Below, piece after piece: positions 57,008 through 64,000 of a stretch of DNA of 64,000 nt. The notes beneath the pieces are model-generated. The model had not been told where the DNA came from and ran no database searches. It saw only the letters and a program-made list of their open reading frames with translations. Source of the DNA: Blattabacterium sp. (Nauphoeta cinerea) (lineage in GTDB: Bacteria; Bacteroidota; Bacteroidia; Flavobacteriales; Blattabacteriaceae); NCBI RefSeq assembly GCF_000471965.1, contig NC_022550.1, forward strand, positions 310,001 to 374,000, in the 5' to 3' direction. Position 1 is the stretch's first letter; each line of letters opens with the position of its first letter. The translations under genes and the position numbers were made by a program.

Positions 57008-57832
57008 ATGTCAATGACTATAACTTTAGAAAAATCAAAACAATATATACAAAATAAAATCAAAGAAAAACCTGATTTTGGGATTTTATTATTAGGAGAT
57101 CAATTCTATAAATTTATAGAGGAGATCAAAAATCCTATATGCATTTTTTATGAAGAAATCCCCCTTTTTTCAAAAAAAAACTTATATGGAAAATTTTTAT
57201 TCGGTAAAATAGGAGATAAGAATGTAGTCCTTTTAATAGAGCATTTTTATGAAGAAAATAGAACAAACAATTTCCTTATAGTCCTGTTGTGTAAAAATAT
57301 AGGAATAGATAAATTAATATTGATGAATTTTTCTGCTGGAGTCAATCCCAACTATAAAATGGGAGATGTTATGTTAATTAAAGATCATATTAATTTTTTT
57401 CCTGAAAATCCTAATATAAAAGAATTTATAAAAAATAGATTCTTTGAAATCACAGAACCATATGATAAAAAAATGATAGAAATTGCAGAAAATATTGCTA
57501 TGAATCATAACATTATTATTCAGAAAGGAGTATATGTTGCTTATCCTTATCCTAATTATAAAACATATGCAGAATATGCAATGATACGATCTATAGGGGG
57601 GGATAGTGTAGGTATGAATCTGATTACAGATGTTATCACAGCCAGATGCATGAATTTACGAGTATTTTCTATATCCATCATTATGGGGATAGGGGGGGCA
57701 TATGAACAAACCAAAGAAAATAATCGACATAATTCCAATGAAATCAATTTTTTAAAACAGCTTGATCAAGAAACAGAAAAATCTATATCTCTTCTAATAT
57801 TAATAATAAAAGAATTTATCAAACTTTGTTAA
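57008..57832 (+). CDS. Purine nucleoside phosphorylase-like protein with altered active site
   Basis: 274 residues of the trimeric PNP/MTAP family. The fold is recognised by FSAGVNPNYKMGDVMLIKDHINFFPENP, a GVYVA strand and GGDSVGMNLITDVITA. Motifs expected to bind substrate are changed: the phosphate loop GxGLG reads GDQFY (near residue 30), the GRFHxYEG phosphate/ribose motif reads IEHFYEEN, the purine-binding Glu in the FET motif is Lys (NYKT), and the S-x-ITN purine Asn is absent (SIIMG). A promoter-like box and intact frame suggest it is still expressed. It may have lost phosphorolysis or changed substrate. It overlaps mrp by 14 bases. Confidence 0.75.
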   Translation: MSMTITLEKSKQYIQNKIKEKPDFGILLLGDQFYKFIEEIKNPICIFYEEIPLFSKKNLYGKFLFGKIGDKNVVLLIEHFYEENRTNNFLIVLLCKNIGIDKLILMNFSAGVNPNYKMGDVMLIKDHINFFPENPNIKEFIKNRFFEITEPYDKKMIEIAENIAMNHNIIIQKGVYVAYPYPNYKTYAEYAMIRSIGGDSVGMNLITDVITARCMNLRVFSISIIMGIGGAYEQTKENNRHNSNEINFLKQLDQETEKSISLLILIIKEFIKLC

Positions 57833-58850
57833 TAATATTTATTCCATACAATTGATTGATAATATTTTTCGTAATATTTAGAAATATATTTCTAACTTCC
57901 TCATTTTCTAATACAACAGGTATTCCTAAATCTGAATATTCTCGTATGTTTTGTAACATGGGAATTTCTCCCAGAAAAAAAATATTCATTTTTTTAGAAA
58001 AATCTTTAACTCCATTTTTTCCAAAAAAATAACATTTTTGTTTTTTTGATAAAACATAAGACATATTTTCTATAATTCCAAGTATGGGAACATAAATAGA
58101 TTCAATACGAAACATTCCTACAGACCGATTGACATCCGACAAAGCTATTTTTTGAGATGTACTTACTATAACAATTCCTTTTAATGGAATTTCTTGTAAA
58201 AGAGATAAATGAATATCCCCTGTTCCTGGTGGTAAATCTACAATTAAAAAATCTAATTTTCCCCAATTAGTTTCGTGCATAAACTGTCTTAAAACTTTAG
58301 TTACCATGGGCCCCCTCCAAACAATAGCCTGTCCATATTTTGAAAAAAAACCTATGGATAGAATTTTAACTCCATAACTAGTAATAGGATTTATAATTCC
58401 ATTTTTATATTGAAAATTAACAGATTTATTTTCAATATTAAACATTAATGGAATAGAAGGGCCATAAATATCCGCATCTAATAATCCTACATGAAACCCC
58501 ATTTTTACTAAAGAAACAGCAATATTTGTTGAGATTGTAGATTTTCCTACTCCTCCTTTTCCAGAAGCAACTGCTATTATATTTTTTATTATAGATTTTG
58601 TTTTTGTATTTGTATCTGATTTGATTTCTATTTTTATACCTATTGTATCTGAAATATTTTGATTTTTTATAGAACGGGTAATATCTTTTATAAGTTTATT
58701 TTTTATATGCATAGCGGGATTGGATAAACTCAAGTAGATCTTGATTTCATTATCTAATAAATCTATTTTTTTTACCCAACCAGATTCTATGATATTTTTA
58801 TTATCAACAATAATAACATTTTCTAATGCTTTTTCAATTTTTTTTTTCAT
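57819..58850 (-). CDS. Mrp/NBP35-type P-loop ATPase, iron-sulphur carrier
   Basis: 343 residues. A short N-terminal DUF59/MIP18-like domain (1-85) is followed by the ATPase with the deviant Walker A ASGKGGVGKST, LDADIYGPSIPLMF, and LIVDLPPGTGDIHL. It should transfer [4Fe-4S] clusters to apoproteins, such as MtaB here. The CxxC found in many ApbC proteins is not seen (only one Cys at KKQKCYFFG). The gene begins with an A10 run after the ATG that is in frame. Confidence 0.9.
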   Translation of the reverse strand: MKKKIEKALENVIIVDNKNIIESGWVKKIDLLDNEIKIYLSLSNPAMHIKNKLIKDITRSIKNQNISDTIGIKIEIKSDTNTKTKSIIKNIIAVASGKGGVGKSTISTNIAVSLVKMGFHVGLLDADIYGPSIPLMFNIENKSVNFQYKNGIINPITSYGVKILSIGFFSKYGQAIVWRGPMVTKVLRQFMHETNWGKLDFLIVDLPPGTGDIHLSLLQEIPLKGIVIVSTSQKIALSDVNRSVGMFRIESIYVPILGIIENMSYVLSKKQKCYFFGKNGVKDFSKKMNIFFLGEIPMLQNIREYSDLGIPVVLENEEVRNIFLNITKNIINQLYGINIINKV

Positions 58851-58927
58851 ACATACATTACATATATACCTATTTCACAATAGTACAAAAAAAATAGCTA
58901 GATTTAAATAGATTATAAAAAAATAGA

Positions 58928-59566
58928 ATGAATTTATATACCTATCACTATCATACAACAATCATAGTTTTTAAATGGAAAAATTTTATTTTTTTAGAAA
59001 CTATGTTTTTTAAAAAACTTTTTCTTTCAGATAAAGAAAAGATGTTTTTTTTATCCCTGTCAAAAAAACGAAAAATAGAATTTTTAGGGATCCGTTATGC
59101 TTTGAGATATATAGGCATAAAAATGAATATTATTTATAATAAAAAAAGAAAACCTTTTCTTTTTCCTGAAGAAAAATATATTTCTTTAAGTCATTCTTTT
59201 GAAAAAATAGCCGTAGCTATAAGTTCTTATCAGATAGGAATAGACATAGAAAAATTACGAAAAGATAAAAAAATAATGAAAATAAAGAAAAAATTTATTA
59301 GGGATGATGAATCTATTTTTATTCATCCAAATTATGAAGAAGATTATTTGTATATTATATGGGGAATTAAAGAAAGTTTATATAAACTAGAAGGTGGTAT
59401 TTTTTATAGTTTTTTAGATCATTATAAAGTTTCTCCTTTTTCTATTCCTCTTAAAAAGGATTCTTGTGTATCATGTTGGATTATAAAAAATTCCTATAGT
59501 AAACGATTTTATGCTTTCTATAGAAAAATAGAAGAACATTACTTAGTTTATATTATAGACAAATAA
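58928..59566 (+). CDS. 4'-phosphopantetheinyl transferase superfamily protein
   Basis: 212 residues of the Sfp/HetI type. The metal-binding Asp and partner are in IGIDIEKL (around residue 105) and the catalytic WGIKESLYK motif follows near residue 145. SLSHSFEKIAVAIS precedes the first motif as usual. It should attach the phosphopantetheine arm to acyl carrier protein. No acpS is in this window, so this may be the only such enzyme. It lies one base before pnuC. Confidence 0.86.
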   Translation: MNLYTYHYHTTIIVFKWKNFIFLETMFFKKLFLSDKEKMFFLSLSKKRKIEFLGIRYALRYIGIKMNIIYNKKRKPFLFPEEKYISLSHSFEKIAVAISSYQIGIDIEKLRKDKKIMKIKKKFIRDDESIFIHPNYEEDYLYIIWGIKESLYKLEGGIFYSFLDHYKVSPFSIPLKKDSCVSCWIIKNSYSKRFYAFYRKIEEHYLVYIIDK

Positions 59567-59567
59567 T

Positions 59568-60197
59568 ATGAATGATTGGATAGATATTCTTTTATCTCCT
59601 TATTATCATAATAGTTATTATCATACAATTTTAGAATTTACGGCTGTAGTATTTACAATATCTAGTGTTTTTTGTGCTCAAAAAAATAATGTATGGGTAT
59701 ATCCAATAGGGATAATCAGCACTATTATATATAGTTATTTAACTTTTGAGATTTCTCTTTATGGAGATTTTATTATAAACTTGTATTACACGTTAATGAG
59801 TTTTTATGGATGGTATACATGGATATATAAGAAAGAGAAGAATAAAGAAACCCCTATCACTTTTTGTAATAAAAAAGATTATTTCTATACTTTTATTTTG
59901 TTTTTATTCACTTGTGTTTTCAGTATGATGATTTATCTTTTTTATGGAAAACTTAAATATCATTCTGATTGGATAGATGTACTGACAACGGGGATTTATT
60001 TTTCTGGTATGTATCAAATGGCCATGAGAAAAGTAGAAAATTGGATATTTTGGATGGTAGGAAACGTAATTTCCGTTCCTCTTTATTTTTTTAAGGGTTT
60101 TATATTGACAGGAATTTTATTTATTGTCCTTGTCCTATTGGCTATAATAGGATTTTTTATTTGGAAAAAAAAAGCACTTAATCAAATTTTTTCATAA
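59568..60197 (+). CDS. pnuC: PnuC-type nicotinamide riboside/NMN transporter
   Basis: 209 residues with seven hydrophobic helices and the Trp-rich family pattern: YPIGIISTIIYSYLTF, the SFYGWYTWIYK motif near residue 80, and a WIFWMVGNVISVPLYF helix. Facilitates uptake of an NAD precursor across the inner membrane. Of interest because nadD in this window is frameshifted; import of NAD precursors may bear on that. Converges on hisS with a 20-base overlap. Confidence 0.88.
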   Translation: MNDWIDILLSPYYHNSYYHTILEFTAVVFTISSVFCAQKNNVWVYPIGIISTIIYSYLTFEISLYGDFIINLYYTLMSFYGWYTWIYKKEKNKETPITFCNKKDYFYTFILFLFTCVFSMMIYLFYGKLKYHSDWIDVLTTGIYFSGMYQMAMRKVENWIFWMVGNVISVPLYFFKGFILTGILFIVLVLLAIIGFFIWKKKALNQIFS

Positions 60198-61596
60198 TTT
60201 TTTCGTGAATGGATTCCACAACATCGTTAATGTTATCGTATTCTTTTTCTGTTTTTTTTTGAATATCTTTCATTTTAATTTTGTTTTTATTGATTTCATT
60301 TTTTCCTATGCTAATAGCAAACGGAATATTGTTATCATTAGCATATCTAAATTGTTTTCCTATTTTATCTGCATTAGGATATAACTGAGTAGAAATTCCT
60401 TTTTCTCTCAAAAATTTGATTATTTTGTATGCATACAAAACCTCTTCATTTCCAAAATGAATAAACAAAACTTTTGAAGGATAATTATAAACTGTTTGAA
60501 ATAAATTTTCTCTCTCCATTTCTAAATAAATTCTGTCCAATCCCAAAGAAACGCCAACTCCATAAGTATTATTCATTCCAAATGAATTAGCTAATTGATC
60601 ATATCTTCCTCCTCCTCCAATAGAAATAGAATTTCTATTGTTGAATGGAACAATTTCTAATATTGTACCTGTATAATAATTCATACCTCTGGATAAAGAA
60701 AGATTCCATTCCAATTTTGTCTTTTGTAAAGAAATATTTTTTATATTGTTATAAATAAAATTTAAATCTCGTAGGCCTTTTTTCCCTTTTTCAGAATTTT
60801 GTAAGGCGATAGTCAAATGTTTTTCTTTATTATAGAAATTTTCTTTCATATCGATAAAATCCGCCACTTTATCAAATGATTGAGATGAAATCCCTTTGTT
60901 AAGCATTTCTTTTTTTACTAAATCTCGTCCAATTTTATTCCATTTATCTAAAGATGTAGTAAAGTCTTTCCATAAATGATCTTCTATCCCAGCTATTTCA
61001 ACTAATCCTCCTAGGATATCTCTATGATTAATATAAAGAATGATAGGAAAATTCAATTTAGTAAAAATTTCGTCACAAAGTTGAATTAATTCTATTTCTT
61101 CCCATAAAGAACAAGAAAATGACATCATATCTGCATCACATTGATAAAATTCTCTAAATCTTCCTTTTTGAGGTTTGTCTGCACGCCATACAGGTTGTAT
61201 CTGATATCTTTTAAAAGGAAAAACGATTTCATTTTTATGCATTACTACATAACGAACAAAAGGAATCGTTAAATCATATCTAAGAGCTTTATTCGATATA
61301 TTTTCAATAAAATATTTTGCAATGTTTACTGTTTTTTTATCATTCTTAATTTCTTTTAAAAAATCTAAAATTCTTTTTTTTAAAAAATTGCCTGAATGTA
61401 ACAATTTAAATATTAAGGAATCTCCTTCTTCTCCATATTTACCAATAATAGTATAAATATTTTCAATAGAAGGAGTTTCTATTGGATTGAAACCAAAAAG
61501 TTCAAATTGTTTTCGAATCGTTTGAATTAAATAATTTCGTTTATTCATCTCAACGGATGAAAAATCTCTGGTCCCTTTTGGTATATTAGGAGTCAT
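60178..61596 (-). CDS. hisS: Histidyl-tRNA synthetase
   Basis: About 472 residues. Class II motifs: PKGTRDFSS at the start, RYDLTIPFVRYV, YQIQPVWRADKPQKGRFREFYQCDAD (motif 2, shown by position around residue 125), GMNYYTGTILEI and GGGGRYDQLANSFG (motif 3 region). The C-terminal anticodon domain (about 375-470) is present. ATG at 61596 overlaps the ftsZ stop as ATGA; a TTG one codon earlier is unlikely. Length is above the E. coli form owing to insertions usual in Bacteroidetes. Confidence 0.95.
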   Translation of the reverse strand: MTPNIPKGTRDFSSVEMNKRNYLIQTIRKQFELFGFNPIETPSIENIYTIIGKYGEEGDSLIFKLLHSGNFLKKRILDFLKEIKNDKKTVNIAKYFIENISNKALRYDLTIPFVRYVVMHKNEIVFPFKRYQIQPVWRADKPQKGRFREFYQCDADMMSFSCSLWEEIELIQLCDEIFTKLNFPIILYINHRDILGGLVEIAGIEDHLWKDFTTSLDKWNKIGRDLVKKEMLNKGISSQSFDKVADFIDMKENFYNKEKHLTIALQNSEKGKKGLRDLNFIYNNIKNISLQKTKLEWNLSLSRGMNYYTGTILEIVPFNNRNSISIGGGGRYDQLANSFGMNNTYGVGVSLGLDRIYLEMERENLFQTVYNYPSKVLFIHFGNEEVLYAYKIIKFLREKGISTQLYPNADKIGKQFRYANDNNIPFAISIGKNEINKNKIKMKDIQKKTEKEYDNINDVVESIHEKIMKKFD

Positions 61597-62960
61597 CAAT
61601 TCAACTCTTGATTTGTATTATTTTCTTTTTTATGAATACGATTTTTTAATATTTTTTCATTTTCATTGTATGAGATAGGAAGATCAAAATTATCTTCTAG
61701 CATATATTTTTTATGTTTTTTTTCTATAAAAAAATTTGAATTTATAGACTGATCAAAAATATTTTGTTTTTGATTCGATGAAAAGTCATTTTTTTTACTT
61801 TTATAATCTAAATGACTTGAATGACTTGATTGTGAATCGATTTTTGAAAAATAAGGATCAATTCGTTTTGAGTAAGAATGAATTTCTCCCATTTTATTTA
61901 ACCTTTGTTCATAAGGTTCTTCTAACTTATGAAATATTTTTTTTTCTTCGTGATTAATCGCACGCTGTATTTCCGTAGGAAACCCGGTCGCTACTATAGT
62001 GACGGAAATGGCTTCTTCCAAGCTTTCGTCTTCTCCGATCCCCATAATAATATTGGCATTATTTCCTGCTTCAGTTTGAATATAATCACTAATAATTCCT
62101 ATTTCATCTATAGTAATTTCTATTTTTCCTGAAACGATAAGAAGAAGAACATTCTTGGCTCCTGTAATTTTATTATCATTCAATAATGGAGAATCTAAAG
62201 CTTGGACTACAGCTTCCTTCGCTCGATTCTCTCCAACAGCAATGGAAGACCCCATAACAGCTGTTCCACTTTCTTTAAGAACAGTTCTTGTATCTCTTAA
62301 ATCTATATTTTGTTTATAATGATGAGTAATGACTTCAGCAATCCCCTTAGCAGCAGTAGTTAAAACTTCATCTGCTTTTGAAAAACCGGCTTTAAATCCT
62401 AAATTACCATATAATTCTCTCAATTTATCATTATTAATAACAATGAGAGAATCTACATTTTTTCTTAATGCTTCTATTCCTTTTTGAGCTTGTTGTAATC
62501 TCATTTTTCCTTCAAAATGAAATGGAATTGTAACGATCCCTACAGTTAAAATTCCCTTTTCTTTAGAAATTCCTGCAATAATTGGAGCTGCACCAGTTCC
62601 CGTACCTCCACCCATTCCTGCTGTAATAAAAGTCATTTTTGTGTTAGAATCTAAAATACTTTTTATTTCCTCCAAACTTTCTAATGCAGCTTTTTCTCCT
62701 ACTTCTGGATCGGCTCCTGCACCAAGTCCTTCTGTAATAGAAGCACCCAATTGAATTTTTATAGGAACTGGATTATTATTTAATGCTTGTGCATCTGTAT
62801 TACATGCTATAAAATCTACACCATTAATTCCTTGTTCAAACATATGACTTAAAGCATTACTTCCTCCTCCTCCGACTCCAATTACTTTTATGGAAGCTGA
62901 ACGATTTTTTGTTAATTCCAATTTATCGTTTTCTTTTTTTATAAAATCTTCTTTTTTCAT
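61596..62960 (-). CDS. ftsZ: Cell division protein FtsZ
   Basis: The tubulin-like GTPase that forms the division ring. 454 residues. GTPase motifs GVGGGGSNALSHM, GGGTGTGAAP and the T7 loop NLGFKAGFSKADEVL. A variable, Ser- and Lys-rich linker after about residue 330 carries the Bacteroidetes DNFDLPISY motif. The C-terminus ends in a charged tail. It follows ftsA (11 bases when the ftsA frame is corrected) and overlaps hisS. Confidence 0.96.
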   Translation of the reverse strand: MKKEDFIKKENDKLELTKNRSASIKVIGVGGGGSNALSHMFEQGINGVDFIACNTDAQALNNNPVPIKIQLGASITEGLGAGADPEVGEKAALESLEEIKSILDSNTKMTFITAGMGGGTGTGAAPIIAGISKEKGILTVGIVTIPFHFEGKMRLQQAQKGIEALRKNVDSLIVINNDKLRELYGNLGFKAGFSKADEVLTTAAKGIAEVITHHYKQNIDLRDTRTVLKESGTAVMGSSIAVGENRAKEAVVQALDSPLLNDNKITGAKNVLLLIVSGKIEITIDEIGIISDYIQTEAGNNANIIMGIGEDESLEEAISVTIVATGFPTEIQRAINHEEKKIFHKLEEPYEQRLNKMGEIHSYSKRIDPYFSKIDSQSSHSSHLDYKSKKNDFSSNQKQNIFDQSINSNFFIEKKHKKYMLEDNFDLPISYNENEKILKNRIHKKENNTNQELN

Positions 62961-62971
62961 TTCATGATTTA

Positions 62972-64000
62972 TTATTCTGTATCATTCAATATTTGACGGA
63001 ACTTATCGGCCCAAATTTCAAGAAAAGATTTTGATTTTTTTTATTTTTTTATTTTTATGATCTTCATCATAATTTAATCTACGATTTTTATTATAAAATT
63101 TTGTAGAAATAAACTCAGATTTTTCATCATATCTATGTCCTAGATCTGTGTTTTTACAAAGATATTTTTTTTTATAATCAAGTCCTTTTATTACTAATCC
63201 TATAGACGTAGCGTATTCTGGATTGCTTATAATCCCATTTTCTCCTCCTGCAATATGTTCATTAGAATAACCTATACGAACATCCATTCCAGTAATATAT
63301 TCTGTTAACGGACGAATATGTTGAAGTTGAGAACCTCCCCCTGTCATAACTACCCCTGCAATAAGTCTTTTCTTTTGTTCTTCATTTCCATAATTTTTTA
63401 TTTCCACATTTACTTGTTCCAAAATTTCACATACTCGTATATGAATAATTTGGGAAAGGTGTTTTAAAGAAATTTCTTTAGGATCACGACCTCTTAATCC
63501 AGGGAGACAAACAATTTCTGTCTCCTTATTTTCTCCTGGCCATGCAGATCCAAATTTTATTTTCAATAATTCTGCTTGCCGTTCAATAATCAGACAATCT
63601 GTTTTTATATTTTCAGTTATGACATTTCCTCCAAAAGGGATCACGGCAGTATGACGAATAATATTGTCTTTAAATATAGCAATATCTGTAGTACCCCCTC
63701 CTATATCCACTAAAGCCACTCCTGCTTCTCTTTCTTCGGTACTTAATACAGCTTCAGCAGAAGCTAAAGGTTCTAAAGTCATATCCGCTAAATTCAATCC
63801 TGCAGCTTTTACACATCTTCCAATATTTCGTATCGAAGATATTTGTCCTACTACTACATAAAAATTCGCTTCTAAACGGCTTCCATACATTCCTATAGGT
63901 TCTCCTATTTCTGCTTGACTATCAACTTTATATTCTTGTGGAAGTACATGAATAATTTCTTCTCCTGGTTGCATAACCATTTTATAAACTTGATCTATTA
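62972..64000 (-). CDS. ftsA: Cell division protein FtsA, 3' part, frameshifted at its C-terminal tail
   Basis: Actin-like protein that anchors FtsZ to the membrane. The gene runs off the window end; the frame is open to 64000. ATPase parts VDIGGGTTDIAIF, PFGGNVITENI and VMTGGGSQL are clear. Read straight, it stops at 63018 after a Lys-rich tail. In the next frame the DNA goes on to read SFLEIWADKFRQILNDTE and stops at 62972, which matches the amphipathic membrane-targeting tail at the end of FtsA. Losing one base from the A8 tract (T8 at 63035-63042) joins the two. Without the shift the membrane anchor would be missing. Confidence 0.88.

Overview
The window comes from an AT-rich, gene-dense bacterial chromosome of the Bacteroidetes (Flavobacteriia) type. 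It most likely belongs to a Blattabacterium-like cockroach endosymbiont. The reasons are the low G+C content by eye, almost no intergenic DNA, no mobile elements, and many genes overlapping by 1 to 30 bases. There are no Shine-Dalgarno sites before most starts, some promoters follow the Bacteroidetes TTTG / TAnnTTTG pattern, and several gene families are lineage-typical: the DAHP synthase-chorismate mutase fusion, LuxE-like protein, YtxH plus holin-like pair, DnaG form, FabI form and a mevalonate-pathway enzyme. Retention of amino-acid biosynthesis (arginine, lysine, phenylalanine, tyrosine) alongside a stripped-down DNA-repair and envelope gene set fits a nutritional symbiont. The genus is inferred, not proven.

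Layout. 1-1927: end of argB, argE, trxA and tRNA-Asp (+). 1934-5601: ftsK, an LptF/LptG-type permease and ribB as an overlapping minus-strand operon. 5698-10079: porin, a strong terminator, nadD, a 5' nuclease-only polA and metG. 10109-16903: prmC, ligA, lon, lysA and tRNA-Ser on the minus strand. 16958-21059: mnmE, gltX and the rpsF-rpsR-rplI ribosomal operon, converging on mntH. 22581-33170: a long plus-strand run with the aromatic cluster (pheA, aminotransferase, tyrA, aroG-pheB), metK, fabI, rpe, dnaG, a 2-Cys peroxiredoxin and mtaB. 33187-41087: lipB, lysS, an amidohydrolase, rsmG, an aspC-type aminotransferase, tRNA-His, mvaD, a DAACS symporter and tRNA-Gln. 41207-49173: rpsP, truB, uppP, gyrB, argH, trmD, der and ruvA. 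49265-64000: a PiT phosphate transporter, LuxE-like, cvpA, pheS, rlmB, two small membrane proteins, murB, a degenerate PNP-like gene, mrp, a phosphopantetheinyl transferase, pnuC, hisS, ftsZ and the 3' part of ftsA.

The most notable result is a set of reading-frame disruptions at or beside homopolymer tracts in genes whose products should be needed. ftsK breaks at a T9 tract near its start, nadD at an A10 tract, and ftsA at an A8 tract just before its C-terminal tail. metG holds a roughly 14-codon segment read in the wrong frame between two compensating indels. In each case the ancestral protein sequence can still be read in another frame, so the events are recent, corrected during expression (for example by polymerase slippage on poly(A)), or sequencing errors. 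Other reductive changes are an FtsK without its gamma domain, a PolA reduced to the 5' nuclease, a MetG without its C-terminal tRNA-binding domain, and a PNP-family protein with altered active-site motifs.

No rRNA, CRISPR array, insertion sequence, phage or classical novel defence system was seen. No gene-free stretch exceeds about 210 bases.
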